From Yinghuangia sp035454725 (GTDB taxonomy: Bacteria; Actinomycetota; Actinomycetes; Streptomycetales; Streptomycetaceae), in the NCBI RefSeq assembly GCF_051388935.1, contig NZ_JBPKBI010000017.1, forward strand, positions 62,001 to 126,000: a stretch of 64,000 bases of DNA, read 5' to 3'. Made by a program: the position numbers and the translations under genes. Of this stretch, positions 7,661-15,647 are shown in pieces (the stretch's first letter is position 1; each line of letters starts with the position of its first letter). The notes beneath the pieces are model-generated. The model saw only the letters and a program-made list of their open reading frames with translations. It was not told where the DNA came from and made no database searches.

Positions 7661-8748
7661 CGGCGGGAACCGCGAACGCGGGGAAAACCAGTCGGCGGTA
7701 CCGTGTGGTGCAATGGGCGACCGGCAACATCGGGACACGATCCTTGCGCGAGGTGATCGAGCATCCCGATTTGGACCTCGTCGGCCTTTACGCACATAGC
7801 CCGGACAAGGTAGGACGCGACGCGGGCGAGTTGTGCGGGGTCGCGTCCGTCGGAGTCACCGCCACGGACAGCGTCGAAGCCATCGTCGGCCTGCACGCCG
7901 ATTGCGTCCTGTACATGCCACTCCACTGTGACCTCGACGTTGTCTGTCGACTCCTCGCGTCGGGAACCAACGTCGTGACGACGCGCGGGGAGTTCCACCG
8001 CCCGGCGAGCATGGATCCGTCCGAACGGGCCCGAGTCGAAGCCGCCTGCGCCGAAGGCGGCACATCGGTCCACAGCACCGGCGTCAGCCCGGGGTTCATC
8101 ACCGAGGCGGTTCCTCTCGTCCTCGCTTCCATCCAACGTCGGCTGGAGTCGCTGCGAATCCACGAGTACGCCGATCTCTCGCGCCGTGATTCGCCCCTAC
8201 TGGTTTTCGATGTCATGGGGTTCGGCCGCGCACCCGAGGAATTGGCCGCGACCGGCCGCCTGACGCACGCCGAGGCCACCTTCGGCCCCTCACTCGCACT
8301 CGTCGCCGACGCACTGGGATTGCCCCTCGACTCGGTCCAGGCGTCAGGTGAGGTCGCGACCGCCACGCGTACGATCGAAATCGCCGCCGGGACCCTGCCG
8401 AAGGGCAGCGTGGCCGCGCAACGCCACGCCGTGTCGGGCATGCGAGACGGCCGAGAACTGCTGCGCTTCGAAGCCACTTGGTACTGCACCACCGACCTGG
8501 AACCCGCCTGGGACGCCCGTCCCACCGGCTGGCATGTCGTGGTCGACGGCGACGCTCCTCTCGACATCGACATGCGCTTCGCCGTGCCGATCGAGCGGAT
8601 GGCCGCCGCGGCGCCCGGGTACACCGCGAACCGCGCAGTCAACGCCGTCCCGCACGTCTGCGCCTCCGCGCCGGGCATCCGTACGACGTTGGACCTGCCG
8701 CATATCACCGCGACACTGCTCAGCACCACAAACAAAGCCGACCGATAA
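7657..8748 (+). CDS. DapB-like NAD(P)-dependent dehydrogenase
   Basis: 363-residue protein with an N-terminal Rossmann fold like dihydrodipicolinate reductase: VVQWATGNIGTRSLREVI at about 16-33 is the dinucleotide-binding loop. The rest matches the family of amine or 2,4-diaminopentanoate-type dehydrogenases rather than lysine biosynthesis; it lacks the short length (about 250) of true DapB. Start at ATG 7657, coupled to the small ORF at 7577. Members of this family are often found with P450s and SDRs in actinobacterial degradation clusters. I infer that it reduces or deaminates an intermediate of the same pathway. Substrate unknown. Confidence 0.85.
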   Translation: MTAGTANAGKTSRRYRVVQWATGNIGTRSLREVIEHPDLDLVGLYAHSPDKVGRDAGELCGVASVGVTATDSVEAIVGLHADCVLYMPLHCDLDVVCRLLASGTNVVTTRGEFHRPASMDPSERARVEAACAEGGTSVHSTGVSPGFITEAVPLVLASIQRRLESLRIHEYADLSRRDSPLLVFDVMGFGRAPEELAATGRLTHAEATFGPSLALVADALGLPLDSVQASGEVATATRTIEIAAGTLPKGSVAAQRHAVSGMRDGRELLRFEATWYCTTDLEPAWDARPTGWHVVVDGDAPLDIDMRFAVPIERMAAAAPGYTANRAVNAVPHVCASAPGIRTTLDLPHITATLLSTTNKADR

Positions 8749-8867
8749 ACCGCCGCGCACTCCTCGGACCGAACTCCGGAGCCGGCGCGTTGTCGGCCCC
8801 ATTACCGAATTCGGAGCCGGCGCCCACCGTCCGCATGCGGTGACCGCGACCCGGCTGTGCGCGGGCC

Positions 8868-9136
8868 CGCGAGCACACGGTGGCCGCGTCGCTTCGGCGC
8901 ATCCTGCTGTCCCGCGGTTTGCCGGAACAGGCGAACCTGGACGTCGCGCACCGATACCTTCCGGCCGAGGCGGGTGTCGGTGGCGACCGGTTCGACGTCA
9001 CACAGCTCTCCGGAGCCCGTGTCGCCCTGGTCGTCGGTGACGTGGTCGGTCACGGCCTGCATGCCGTGCAATGGGGCGGGTGCGGACCGCGGTGCACAAC
9101 CTCTCCGCACTCGACCTCGCACCGAATCGGGAAGCA
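8868..9136 (+). pseudogene. SpoIIE/RsbU-type phosphatase relic, front part
   Basis: From about 8868 the translation reads the hallmark opening of the SpoIIE-type PP2C domain of actinobacterial regulators: RYLPAEAGVGGDRFDV, then ARVALVVGDVVGHGLHA. Near 9065 the frame is lost. From 9071 the next conserved block, GRVRTAVHNLSALDL, continues in another frame, so one or two bases are missing or added. Nothing of the family follows on this strand. The next family segment is found inverted at 9179-9262. Sensor domains (PAS/GAF) expected upstream are absent. Clearly a dead fragment. Confidence 0.8.
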
Positions 9137-9178
9137 TGCTTTCGCGAGCGCGTCGGCACCCCGCCTCCTCCGTGGGCC

Positions 9179-9262
9179 GGGGTGTCCCGCGCGAGCGGCC
9201 GTGAAGGTGCCCGCGATCGGGTCGTGAATCGCGTAGAGGCATGCTGCGCCGGTGATGAGGCG
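9179..9262 (-). pseudogene. SpoIIE/RsbU-type phosphatase relic, inverted middle part
   Basis: On the minus strand 28 codons translate to LITGAACLYAIHDP followed by TAARAGHP, the very characteristic CLYAxxDP...ARAGHP segment of SpoIIE-type phosphatases. In an intact protein this lies some tens of residues after the SALDL block found on the plus strand ending at 9136. The two parts now point at each other, so an inversion with a breakpoint near 9137-9178 is the simplest reading. There is no start codon or continuing frame of its own. Confidence 0.7.
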
Positions 9263-9299
9263 CGCGGCGTTTCGGCCTCGTCGACCGCCGCGCCGCTGA

Positions 9300-10518
9300 A
9301 CTGGTCGTTGCGCGGGCCGCGGTGAGCGCTTCGTCGATGGCCGGGCTGTCGATGCCGGTCAGGTTGCTGGGGCTTTAACTGTGGAGCAGCTTGTACAGGA
9401 TCGGCTCGGGATCGTCGAGCACGGATTGGCCGACGGTGCTCTGCCACGTGGTCTGGCCGGGGGCGACTTGCCTGACGAACTCGAGGATGGGCATGACTCG
9501 GACGTGCACGGTCACGCCGCGGTAGGCGCCCAGCTTGGCCTGCAGGATGCCTGCCAGTTTCTCGCTGAGGGGCGACGCGGGCACACTGTACGCGAATTCG
9601 AATTTCTTGGTGCCGTTCGCCGTGAGTTTGTCGAAGAGTTCTGCGGCTTTGCGCGGATCGTTGTCGGGCGCGGCCAGTTGGAGGTTGGCCATGGGCGACA
9701 GAGCACTGAATACGCCGCGCGCCGGTTTTCCCTCCCCTTCGTAGATCTGGTCGTTGATTTCCGCAGCGGAGAGCGCGTGGGCCACGGCGAGCCGGGCGTC
9801 GCGGTTGTCGAACGGGGCCACGCGGGTGTCGAACTGCAGCATTGCGCCGCCATCGAGATGCAGTTCGACCACGCCAAGGCCGGCTTCCTCGGCCGCCGCC
9901 TTGTCCGGCCCCCACCGGTTTCGTGCGCAGGCCGTCAGGGCCGGCTGCGCGGATCGCGGTGGGCGACGCGATGAAGTTCAGGCTCCGCGACACCGAGCGG
10001 TCGAAGTTGGAGTTGGGGCTGACAAGCCTGATGTGCAGTGTCAGTGGGTCCCCGGAGGCGACGGTCATGGCGCTGATCTGCCTGGCCGGCGCGCTGCCGC
10101 TGCCCCCCTCGTCCCCCGAACTGGAGCGCTGCCGCTCCCAATTTAACTGCACTGCCGCCGCGTCGAGTACCGTGCCGTCGCTGAATGTGATTCCGGGCCG
10201 CAGGCGCAGCGTCCAGTTCGTTTCCGTCGCGTCGCCGGTCATGGACTCGGCCATGTGCGGGTGGACCGTTTTCGTGGTCGCGTCGGTCCACAGCAGGACG
10301 TCGTACAGGGCGGTCATGCGGCTGCCGTCGGTGATGCCGTCGGAACTGCTGGTCAGGGGGGCGAGGCTGATGACGTCTGAGCGCAGGCCCATGACCAGCT
10401 CGCCGCCGGATTCGGGCGTTCCCTCCGCTCGGGGCGCGTCGCCCGAGGCGCTGCACGCGACAAGCATGCCGACGGCACACACCGCGGCCACCGCCGCGCG
10501 CTCTCCTGACGGATCAAC
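9300..10518 (-). pseudogene. Peptide/nickel-type solute-binding protein (SBP_bac_5), degenerate
   Basis: The N-terminal part (from about 10518, with a lipobox-like GMLVAC and GGELVMGLRSDV, later GITFSDGTVLDAAAVQLNWE) is a family 5 extracellular solute-binding lipoprotein. Near 9900 the frame changes and a middle segment of roughly 100 residues (the usual GTGPY and NPDYW region) is missing. The C-terminal half resumes in another frame at 9872 (MLQFDTRVAPFDNRDARLAV). After LLHS there is an in-frame TAA at 9375-9377, and the frame then continues SPSNLTGIDSPAIDEALTAA before breaking off near 9303. Three independent lesions make this a pseudogene. It is divergent from an intact family member at 11078. 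Confidence 0.8.
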
Positions 10519-10605
10519 CGGGCCTCGGCCCGATGCCGTCGGCGCGTGTCGGCGAGCGTAGAGAATACGGAGCGGACAGGCAACGAAAAGTAATCCAGAA
10601 GTTGA

Positions 10606-10624
10606 ATCTATGAACTCCATAGAT
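10606..10624. promoter_or_regulatory. Inverted repeat, candidate operator
   Basis: ATCTATG, five bases, CATAGAT: perfect seven-base arms in an AT-rich patch between the two divergent solute-binding protein genes. Position and symmetry fit a repressor site; the regulator is unknown. Confidence 0.4.
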
Positions 10625-11077
10625 CTGAATTATGTCTCCACTCGTGAAAGCGCGCCGACATCGCGGGTCTTGTGGAACGTCCGCGGGTGGGCTAATTTCC
10701 CCGAGTTCCGTTCTTCTGCGAGCTAGACGAGTCGATGCATTAGCAGAAATCGACAGTTTCGGCCGCCGTTGCGCGAGAGCGGGAGCGTTGCGGCGTTGCG
10801 GCGGGAGGTCGTCTGGAGGCAGGCGGCCGACTCGGGCATCATCGCAATTGATAGGTCCCATCAATTTAACTTGCACGTTACTTTTTGTTGATTCGCGCGC
10901 CTTCGTATCTCTACGCTCGCCGACACGGCAGCGACCGCCAAGGGAATTTACGGCGAGTTCGATGCCGCCGCCGACGGTCGGTACGGCACGACATCGACCG
11001 GTGCTCGACGTCACAGCCCCGCGCGTTCCCGCACGTCCGCATGCCCCGTGTCTCCCGGACCGAAGGACTTCAATCCC
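10625..11077. other. Long AT-enriched intergenic region, upstream of solute-binding gene
   Basis: About 450 bases with no credible coding frame. It is noticeably poorer in GC than its surroundings around 10620-10930. It contains a second perfect inverted repeat, AATTGAT, seven bases, ATCAATT (10846-10866), about 210 bases before the ATG at 11078, and a T-rich stretch just after it. It probably holds the promoter and operators of the gene at 11078. Confidence 0.4.
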
Positions 11078-12625
11078 ATGCCCGTGAAACCAAGACCCAG
11101 CCGCGCCCACCGGTACACCCCCATCGCGCTCTTCACCTCCGCCGCCCTGCTGGCGGCCGCGGGGTGCGGCGGGGCCACGGACAAACCTGCCGCCGACAGC
11201 CAGACCCTGGCACTGTCCGTGCTGGGCGCACCGAACTCCTTCGACGTGACCCAACTCGCGGACGGGCAGCAGGCGTACGTCTGGAACTCGGTGTACGACA
11301 CGCTGCTGTACACCGACAACAAGGGACAGATCCAGCCCAACGCCGCCGAGAGTTGGTCCTACTCCGAGGACGGCCGCACGCTGACGTTCAAGCTGCGCAA
11401 GGGCATGAAGTTCAGCAATGGCCACCCGGTGACCGCAGCCGAGGTGAGGGCCACCCTGGATCACGTCAGGACGACGCCCGGGCCGCAGCAGAGCCAGTTG
11501 GCCGCCATCGCCTCGATCGACACACCCGACGAGGTCACTGTCGTGCTCCGTCTCCACGCGCCGAACGCGGCTTTGTTGGTCAGCTTGACGATGGGTGCCG
11601 GTGTGATCGCCGATCCGGCGACGATGAAGGATCCGAGCGCGGCACTGAACCCGGTCGGGTCCGGCCCGTACACCTTGGACAAGGCCGCGACGGTGAACGG
11701 CTCGACGTACGTGCTCAACAAGCGCGACGACTACTGGAACGCGGACGCCTACCCGTTCGACACCGTCAAGGTCAAGGTGATGCCGGACCGCATCGCGACA
11801 GTCAATGCGCTGCAAGCGGGCGAGCTCAACGCGGGCACTGTCGAGCCGACCCAGGTCGACCAGCTCAAGAGCGCCGGGTTCGACGTCACACTCGTCCCGG
11901 CGACGTCACTCGGCGCCTTGGTCCTGACCGACCGGGAAGGCACGATCCTCAAGCCGCTGGCCGATGTGCGTGTGCGTCAGGCGATCAACATGGCCTTCGA
12001 CCGGCAGAAGATCGTCACGCAGTTCCTGCGGGGAGCGGGGCGACCCACGGAACAGATCGTCAACCCCAAGAGCCCGTCGTACGACCCGGCGCTGGACACG
12101 ACCTATCCCTTCGACCCGGCGGGTGCGAAGCGGCTGTTGGCCGAGGCGGGCTATCCCGACGGCTTCTCGGTGACGATGCCAAGCCTGTACTTCACCAAGC
12201 CGTTCGAGCCGACGATCGGCCAGGCTTTGAAGGACATCGGGATTAACGTCACCTGGGAACCGGTGCCCGCGCAGAACAACAACATCGCACTGACCTCGGG
12301 GAAGTACGCGATGTACTTCACGGCCGACGGGCTGGGCGCGGTCGCGCGCGACGCCGAGAGGTATTTCTCGCCCCAGGGCAGCCGCAACCCGTTCCACACC
12401 ACTAACCCCGAGGTCACGAGTCTTCTCCAGGAGGCGTCGGCCACGCAGGACCCGGCGAGGCTCAACGAGACATTCAAGAAGATCAGCGCCTATGGAACGA
12501 AGAACGCCTGGTACGCCCCGGTCTTCTTCGCCGGAACCTCCTGGGTGACCAAAAAGGGCATCGTGTATCTCGGTGATGGTTCGTCGACGCTCGTCACCAT
12601 CCGAGCCTTCGGGGTCTCGGACTGA
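11078..12625 (+). CDS. ABC transporter solute-binding lipoprotein, family 5 (peptide/nickel type)
   Basis: 515-residue exported lipoprotein. Start at ATG 11078; signal peptide with basic head and hydrophobic core (ALFTSAALLAAAG), Cys of the lipobox near residue 29. The mature part has SBP_bac_5 hallmarks: AAESWSYSEDGRTLTFKLRKGMKF, then VTAAEVRATLDHV, GSGPYTL, DYWN, and VRQAINMAFDR in the second lobe. It binds a peptide, opine, sugar or metal chelate outside the membrane for an ABC importer. No permease or ATPase genes flank it; on one side is the relic of another family 5 protein, on the other a terminator. It must use a transporter encoded elsewhere or act as a sensor. Confidence 0.92.
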   Translation: MPVKPRPSRAHRYTPIALFTSAALLAAAGCGGATDKPAADSQTLALSVLGAPNSFDVTQLADGQQAYVWNSVYDTLLYTDNKGQIQPNAAESWSYSEDGRTLTFKLRKGMKFSNGHPVTAAEVRATLDHVRTTPGPQQSQLAAIASIDTPDEVTVVLRLHAPNAALLVSLTMGAGVIADPATMKDPSAALNPVGSGPYTLDKAATVNGSTYVLNKRDDYWNADAYPFDTVKVKVMPDRIATVNALQAGELNAGTVEPTQVDQLKSAGFDVTLVPATSLGALVLTDREGTILKPLADVRVRQAINMAFDRQKIVTQFLRGAGRPTEQIVNPKSPSYDPALDTTYPFDPAGAKRLLAEAGYPDGFSVTMPSLYFTKPFEPTIGQALKDIGINVTWEPVPAQNNNIALTSGKYAMYFTADGLGAVARDAERYFSPQGSRNPFHTTNPEVTSLLQEASATQDPARLNETFKKISAYGTKNAWYAPVFFAGTSWVTKKGIVYLGDGSSTLVTIRAFGVSD

Positions 12626-12739
12626 CTTGCGCCGGGCGGCGTCGCCGAACCACTGCTCGCGCGATTGTCGAGAACGAACGAACCGCCTGATCTGTATGTG
12701 ATCCGCAGACCGGGCGGAGGTCGGAATGCCGACGCTCCT

Positions 12740-12775
12740 GGTCGGGGACTCGCCGTGCCCGGTGAGTCCCCGACC
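12740..12775. terminator. Strong bidirectional hairpin terminator
   Basis: GGTCGGGGACTC and GAGTCCCCGACC form a perfect 12-base stem with a 12-base loop. It lies between the convergent genes ending at 12625 (plus) and 12798 (minus), the ideal place for a shared intrinsic terminator. No T-tract, as usual in this group. Confidence 0.8.
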
Positions 12776-12797
12776 GGGCGGGAGCCGGAGGCATGGC

Positions 12798-14147
12798 CTA
12801 CGAACCCCGACAGCCGTTGACCGTGGCGGCAAGACCGTCCAAGGCGTCCCGGATGGCGGCGGTGGGCGCCGTGGAGTCGTTCTCGATGAAGGAGAAGACC
12901 TTCCAACGGCCGTCGCCGCCGCGGGTGACGCCGCTCAGGGCGAGGGCTCCGGTCAGGGTTCCGGTCTTGGCCTTGACCAGGCCGACCGCGCATTGTGAGT
13001 GAGGGTCGTCGAAGCGTCCCCATTCGGGGCCGAGCGTGCCGCCTGCTTCGCCCGACACGGGAAGTCCCGCGAGGACGGGCGCCAGGCGCGGGTCCTGGTG
13101 ATGGTCTTGGACCAGGTCGAGGATGTCGGCGATCGCCGAGGCGGGCACGCGGTCGGCGCGGGACAGACCGCTGCCGTCGTTGAGTTCGACGCCGGACAGA
13201 TCGAGTCCGTACCGTGTGGACAGTGCCTCGCGCAGAGCCGCGATGCCGCCCGCGAAGGTGGCGGGTCGTCCCGTGCCCAACGCGGTTGCGCGCAATAGGC
13301 TTTCGGCGATGTTGTTGTCGCTAGTCCTGAGCATGTGCGGCACGATCTCGGCCAATTCCCCGGAGTCGTGCCGTGCCACGACGGAGGCCTCGGAGTCGGC
13401 TTCGTCGCGGGTGATGGCGCCGACAACGTCGATTCCGGCGGCGGTGAGTTGCCGCGCGAACTCCTGCCCGGCGTCGAGGCCCGTGTCCATCAGCGGTCGC
13501 CCGTCGACGACAAGCGCACGGACGGGGGCGACGGAGCCGGGGTAATAGCCGTCATTCCAGCCGTTTGCGAGGGAGGGTTCGCCGAACAGGCTGTCGTCGA
13601 CACGCACTTGGATGCGAAGGACGCCGACGGCACGCAGCCGCGCGGCGGTGGTGCGGGCCAGTTCCGCCAGGTCCGCGGTGGTGAGCGTACGGTCGCCCCC
13701 GCCGACCAGCGTGAGCGCGTCGGGGCCCTGGACCACGTGGGTCTGAAAGCGGTGGCCCGGACCGAGCACCGCCAAGGCCGCGACAGCCGTGAACAGCTTC
13801 GCGTTGGAGGCGGGCATCAGGGCCTCGGTTCCCCGGTACTGCCATACGACGTTGTCGGACTCGGCGTCCATGACGAATCCGCTGACGCGCGGGCCCAGCC
13901 GTGTGTCGGTGATGCGCTGGTCGAGAAACCGTGCGATGGCTTCGTCGGCGGCCGACGCACGGCCGCCCGGGGTCGCCACTGCATCGACCGACGCCTGCGC
14001 CGTCGAGGCGACTGCGGTTCCCGATAACGGGAGCAGGGACGTGATCGCGGCCAGGGCGACGATGCGGCGCAGCCGTGACGCCGCCGCGCGCGCGAGCTGT
14101 CCGCCGGGGGTGTGGTGGCCGACAGTGCCGGCGTCCGTTGGGTGCAC
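12798..14147 (-). CDS. dacB: D-alanyl-D-alanine carboxypeptidase, PBP4/DacB type (family S13)
   Basis: Exported penicillin-binding protein of about 449 residues that trims or cleaves peptidoglycan peptides. GTG 14147 is preferred because AAGGAG lies eight bases upstream; the open frame from 14225 is longer. A signal peptide of about 45 residues (IVALAAITSLLPLSG) leads to the catalytic domain. The three active-site motifs are present: SxxK in PASNAKL (Ser near 114), SxN in TSDNN (near 276) and KTG in KAKTGTL (near 394). The inserted domain between motifs one and two is of S13 size. It is likely monocistronic and ends at the shared terminator. The symbol is given by family, not by orthology. 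Confidence 0.93.
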   Translation of the reverse strand: MHPTDAGTVGHHTPGGQLARAAASRLRRIVALAAITSLLPLSGTAVASTAQASVDAVATPGGRASAADEAIARFLDQRITDTRLGPRVSGFVMDAESDNVVWQYRGTEALMPASNAKLFTAVAALAVLGPGHRFQTHVVQGPDALTLVGGGDRTLTTADLAELARTTAARLRAVGVLRIQVRVDDSLFGEPSLANGWNDGYYPGSVAPVRALVVDGRPLMDTGLDAGQEFARQLTAAGIDVVGAITRDEADSEASVVARHDSGELAEIVPHMLRTSDNNIAESLLRATALGTGRPATFAGGIAALREALSTRYGLDLSGVELNDGSGLSRADRVPASAIADILDLVQDHHQDPRLAPVLAGLPVSGEAGGTLGPEWGRFDDPHSQCAVGLVKAKTGTLTGALALSGVTRGGDGRWKVFSFIENDSTAPTAAIRDALDGLAATVNGCRGS

Positions 14148-14618
14148 GTGTGTTTCTCCTTGCCGAGTGCGAGGTGTCCGTCGAGCCGCCCGGGCACGGT
14201 CGACGACGTGGGCGATTGTGTCCACGGACGAGGTGGGCGAAAGCGCAGGCCTCCAGGTCGCTGACTTGGGCGCAGCCGAAGTGCGTGACGGTGTGGCAGG
14301 TCGTGGGCAGGCAGATCAGCCAATTCAGCCTCTGGGAACGCAGGTCCGCCGCGACGTGGACGCTCGATCCGGGGATCCTCACGGACGCGGCATCACCGTG
14401 CTTCCTCCGCCCGACGCACGCGCCCGCGCCGACGTGGCGGCCGAAACCCCCTGCGGAAACCCGCAGTGGCCCCGCCTGAAGGCGCACGAACATGATCGCG
14501 GGGCGCCGGTCTCCGGCGTCGCCGGGTAGGCCCGGCGCGTGGCGAAGGTGAACCGAGACACGCTGCCGCGTCCGTGGTGCTGTTCCCGTTGTCGCCGCGT
14601 TGAGTTGGTCGTGGCGGG
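14148..14618. other. Intergenic region upstream of dacB
   Basis: About 470 bases between the start of the carboxypeptidase gene and the end of the prenyltransferase gene, both on the minus strand. The open frames that cross it are antisense or out-of-frame extensions and have no family-like sequence. I see no clear hairpin or operator. Confidence 0.4.
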
Positions 14619-15647
14619 TCACAGGGTTGTCCCGCCCGGGAGACGAAGCCCGCTGCGCGCGGGCGCGGCGTGGAGCATGGGGCGTGGTGTCAGGGCGATG
14701 GTCAGGGCGGCGGCTGCGGTGGCTGCCGTGGCGGCGGTGGTTTGGCCGGCCAGGGCGAGCAGCGCGCCGGGCAGGAGGAGCCGTTCGTACAGGTGCCGGG
14801 TGACGGCTTGGTGGAGTCGGCCGCCGGCGTGCGGCCGGGTGGCCGCCAGCACGGCGACCGCGAGGGGCACGGCTGCGCCGAGGAAGAGCAGGAAGCCGGC
14901 CGTGGGCGGACGTCCGGTCAGCACCGGGGTGAAGGCGGCAGTGGTGTACGTGGCGGCCGAGAGCACCCCGAGGGTTCTTGCCGTACGGGTGGGGCCGTGG
15001 CGCACCGGGTGCGTGCGGCAGTGTGCCTTGAGGTCGTTGGGGCGGTCGTCGAGGGCCAGGAGCAGGTTGCCGAACGCCCCCTGCACTCCCAACGCCACCG
15101 CGGGCGCGACCAGTTCGGCGGGCGGCCAAGGCGCCGCCAGACAGGCGCCGGCCAACAAAGGGCACGACCAGCCCGCGAAACCGGTGGCCGCGTCGCCCCA
15201 CAGCCCTCGGTCCTTCAGCCATCTGCCGTACGCGTAGGAGGCGACGGCAGCGAGGACCACGAACAGCAGCGCGCGGACGTTCAGCAGCGACATCAAGACC
15301 ACAGCCACCACAGCGGCCAGGCCCGCCGAGGTCGTGGCGGCGCACGGAGACAGTCGTCCGGAGGGGATCGGCCGGTCCGGCTTCGTCGCCATGTCCTGGG
15401 ACCGGGTGAGGTAGTCCGCGGCATACAGCGCGCTCGCGCACGCCGCCGCGGCGGCCACCGCAGCCGTCGCCTGCGCCACCGCATCGGGGCCCGGTCCGCC
15501 CAAAGCGGTGCCCGTGGCGCCGATCAGGGACACCACCACCAGGTCATAGGGGCGCAGGGTCTCCACATGGCCGCTCAGCCTCGGCCGGGTGGATCGGTTC
15601 CCGCCTACCGGGGCCGACCCGGGCTGTCGGGCGTCGGGCCGTGTCAC
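14619..15647 (-). CDS. UbiA-family membrane prenyltransferase
   Basis: 342-residue integral membrane protein with about eight or nine hydrophobic helices. Start at GTG 15647, which overlaps the stop of the polyprenyl synthetase gene as GTGA. The first Asp-rich motif region reads AADYLTRSQDMATKPDRP (about 76-93), ending in the family's RPIPSGRL. The second reads LLALDDRPNDLK. UbiA enzymes move a prenyl chain from its diphosphate to an aromatic or other acceptor in the membrane with Mg2+. The coupling implies that the upstream enzyme makes its prenyl donor. The acceptor is not evident: no aromatic acceptor pathway genes are adjacent. A lipid-quinone or ether-lipid role is possible. Confidence 0.88.
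   Translation of the reverse strand: MTRPDARQPGSAPVGGNRSTRPRLSGHVETLRPYDLVVVSLIGATGTALGGPGPDAVAQATAAVAAAAACASALYAADYLTRSQDMATKPDRPIPSGRLSPCAATTSAGLAAVVAVVLMSLLNVRALLFVVLAAVASYAYGRWLKDRGLWGDAATGFAGWSCPLLAGACLAAPWPPAELVAPAVALGVQGAFGNLLLALDDRPNDLKAHCRTHPVRHGPTRTARTLGVLSAATYTTAAFTPVLTGRPPTAGFLLFLGAAVPLAVAVLAATRPHAGGRLHQAVTRHLYERLLLPGALLALAGQTTAATAATAAAALTIALTPRPMLHAAPARSGLRLPGGTTL

Noticed and set aside
13552..15441. 629-residue minus-strand frame spanning dacB and the prenyltransferase gene
   Set aside because: Out of frame with both real genes, low-complexity Arg/Pro-rich translation.
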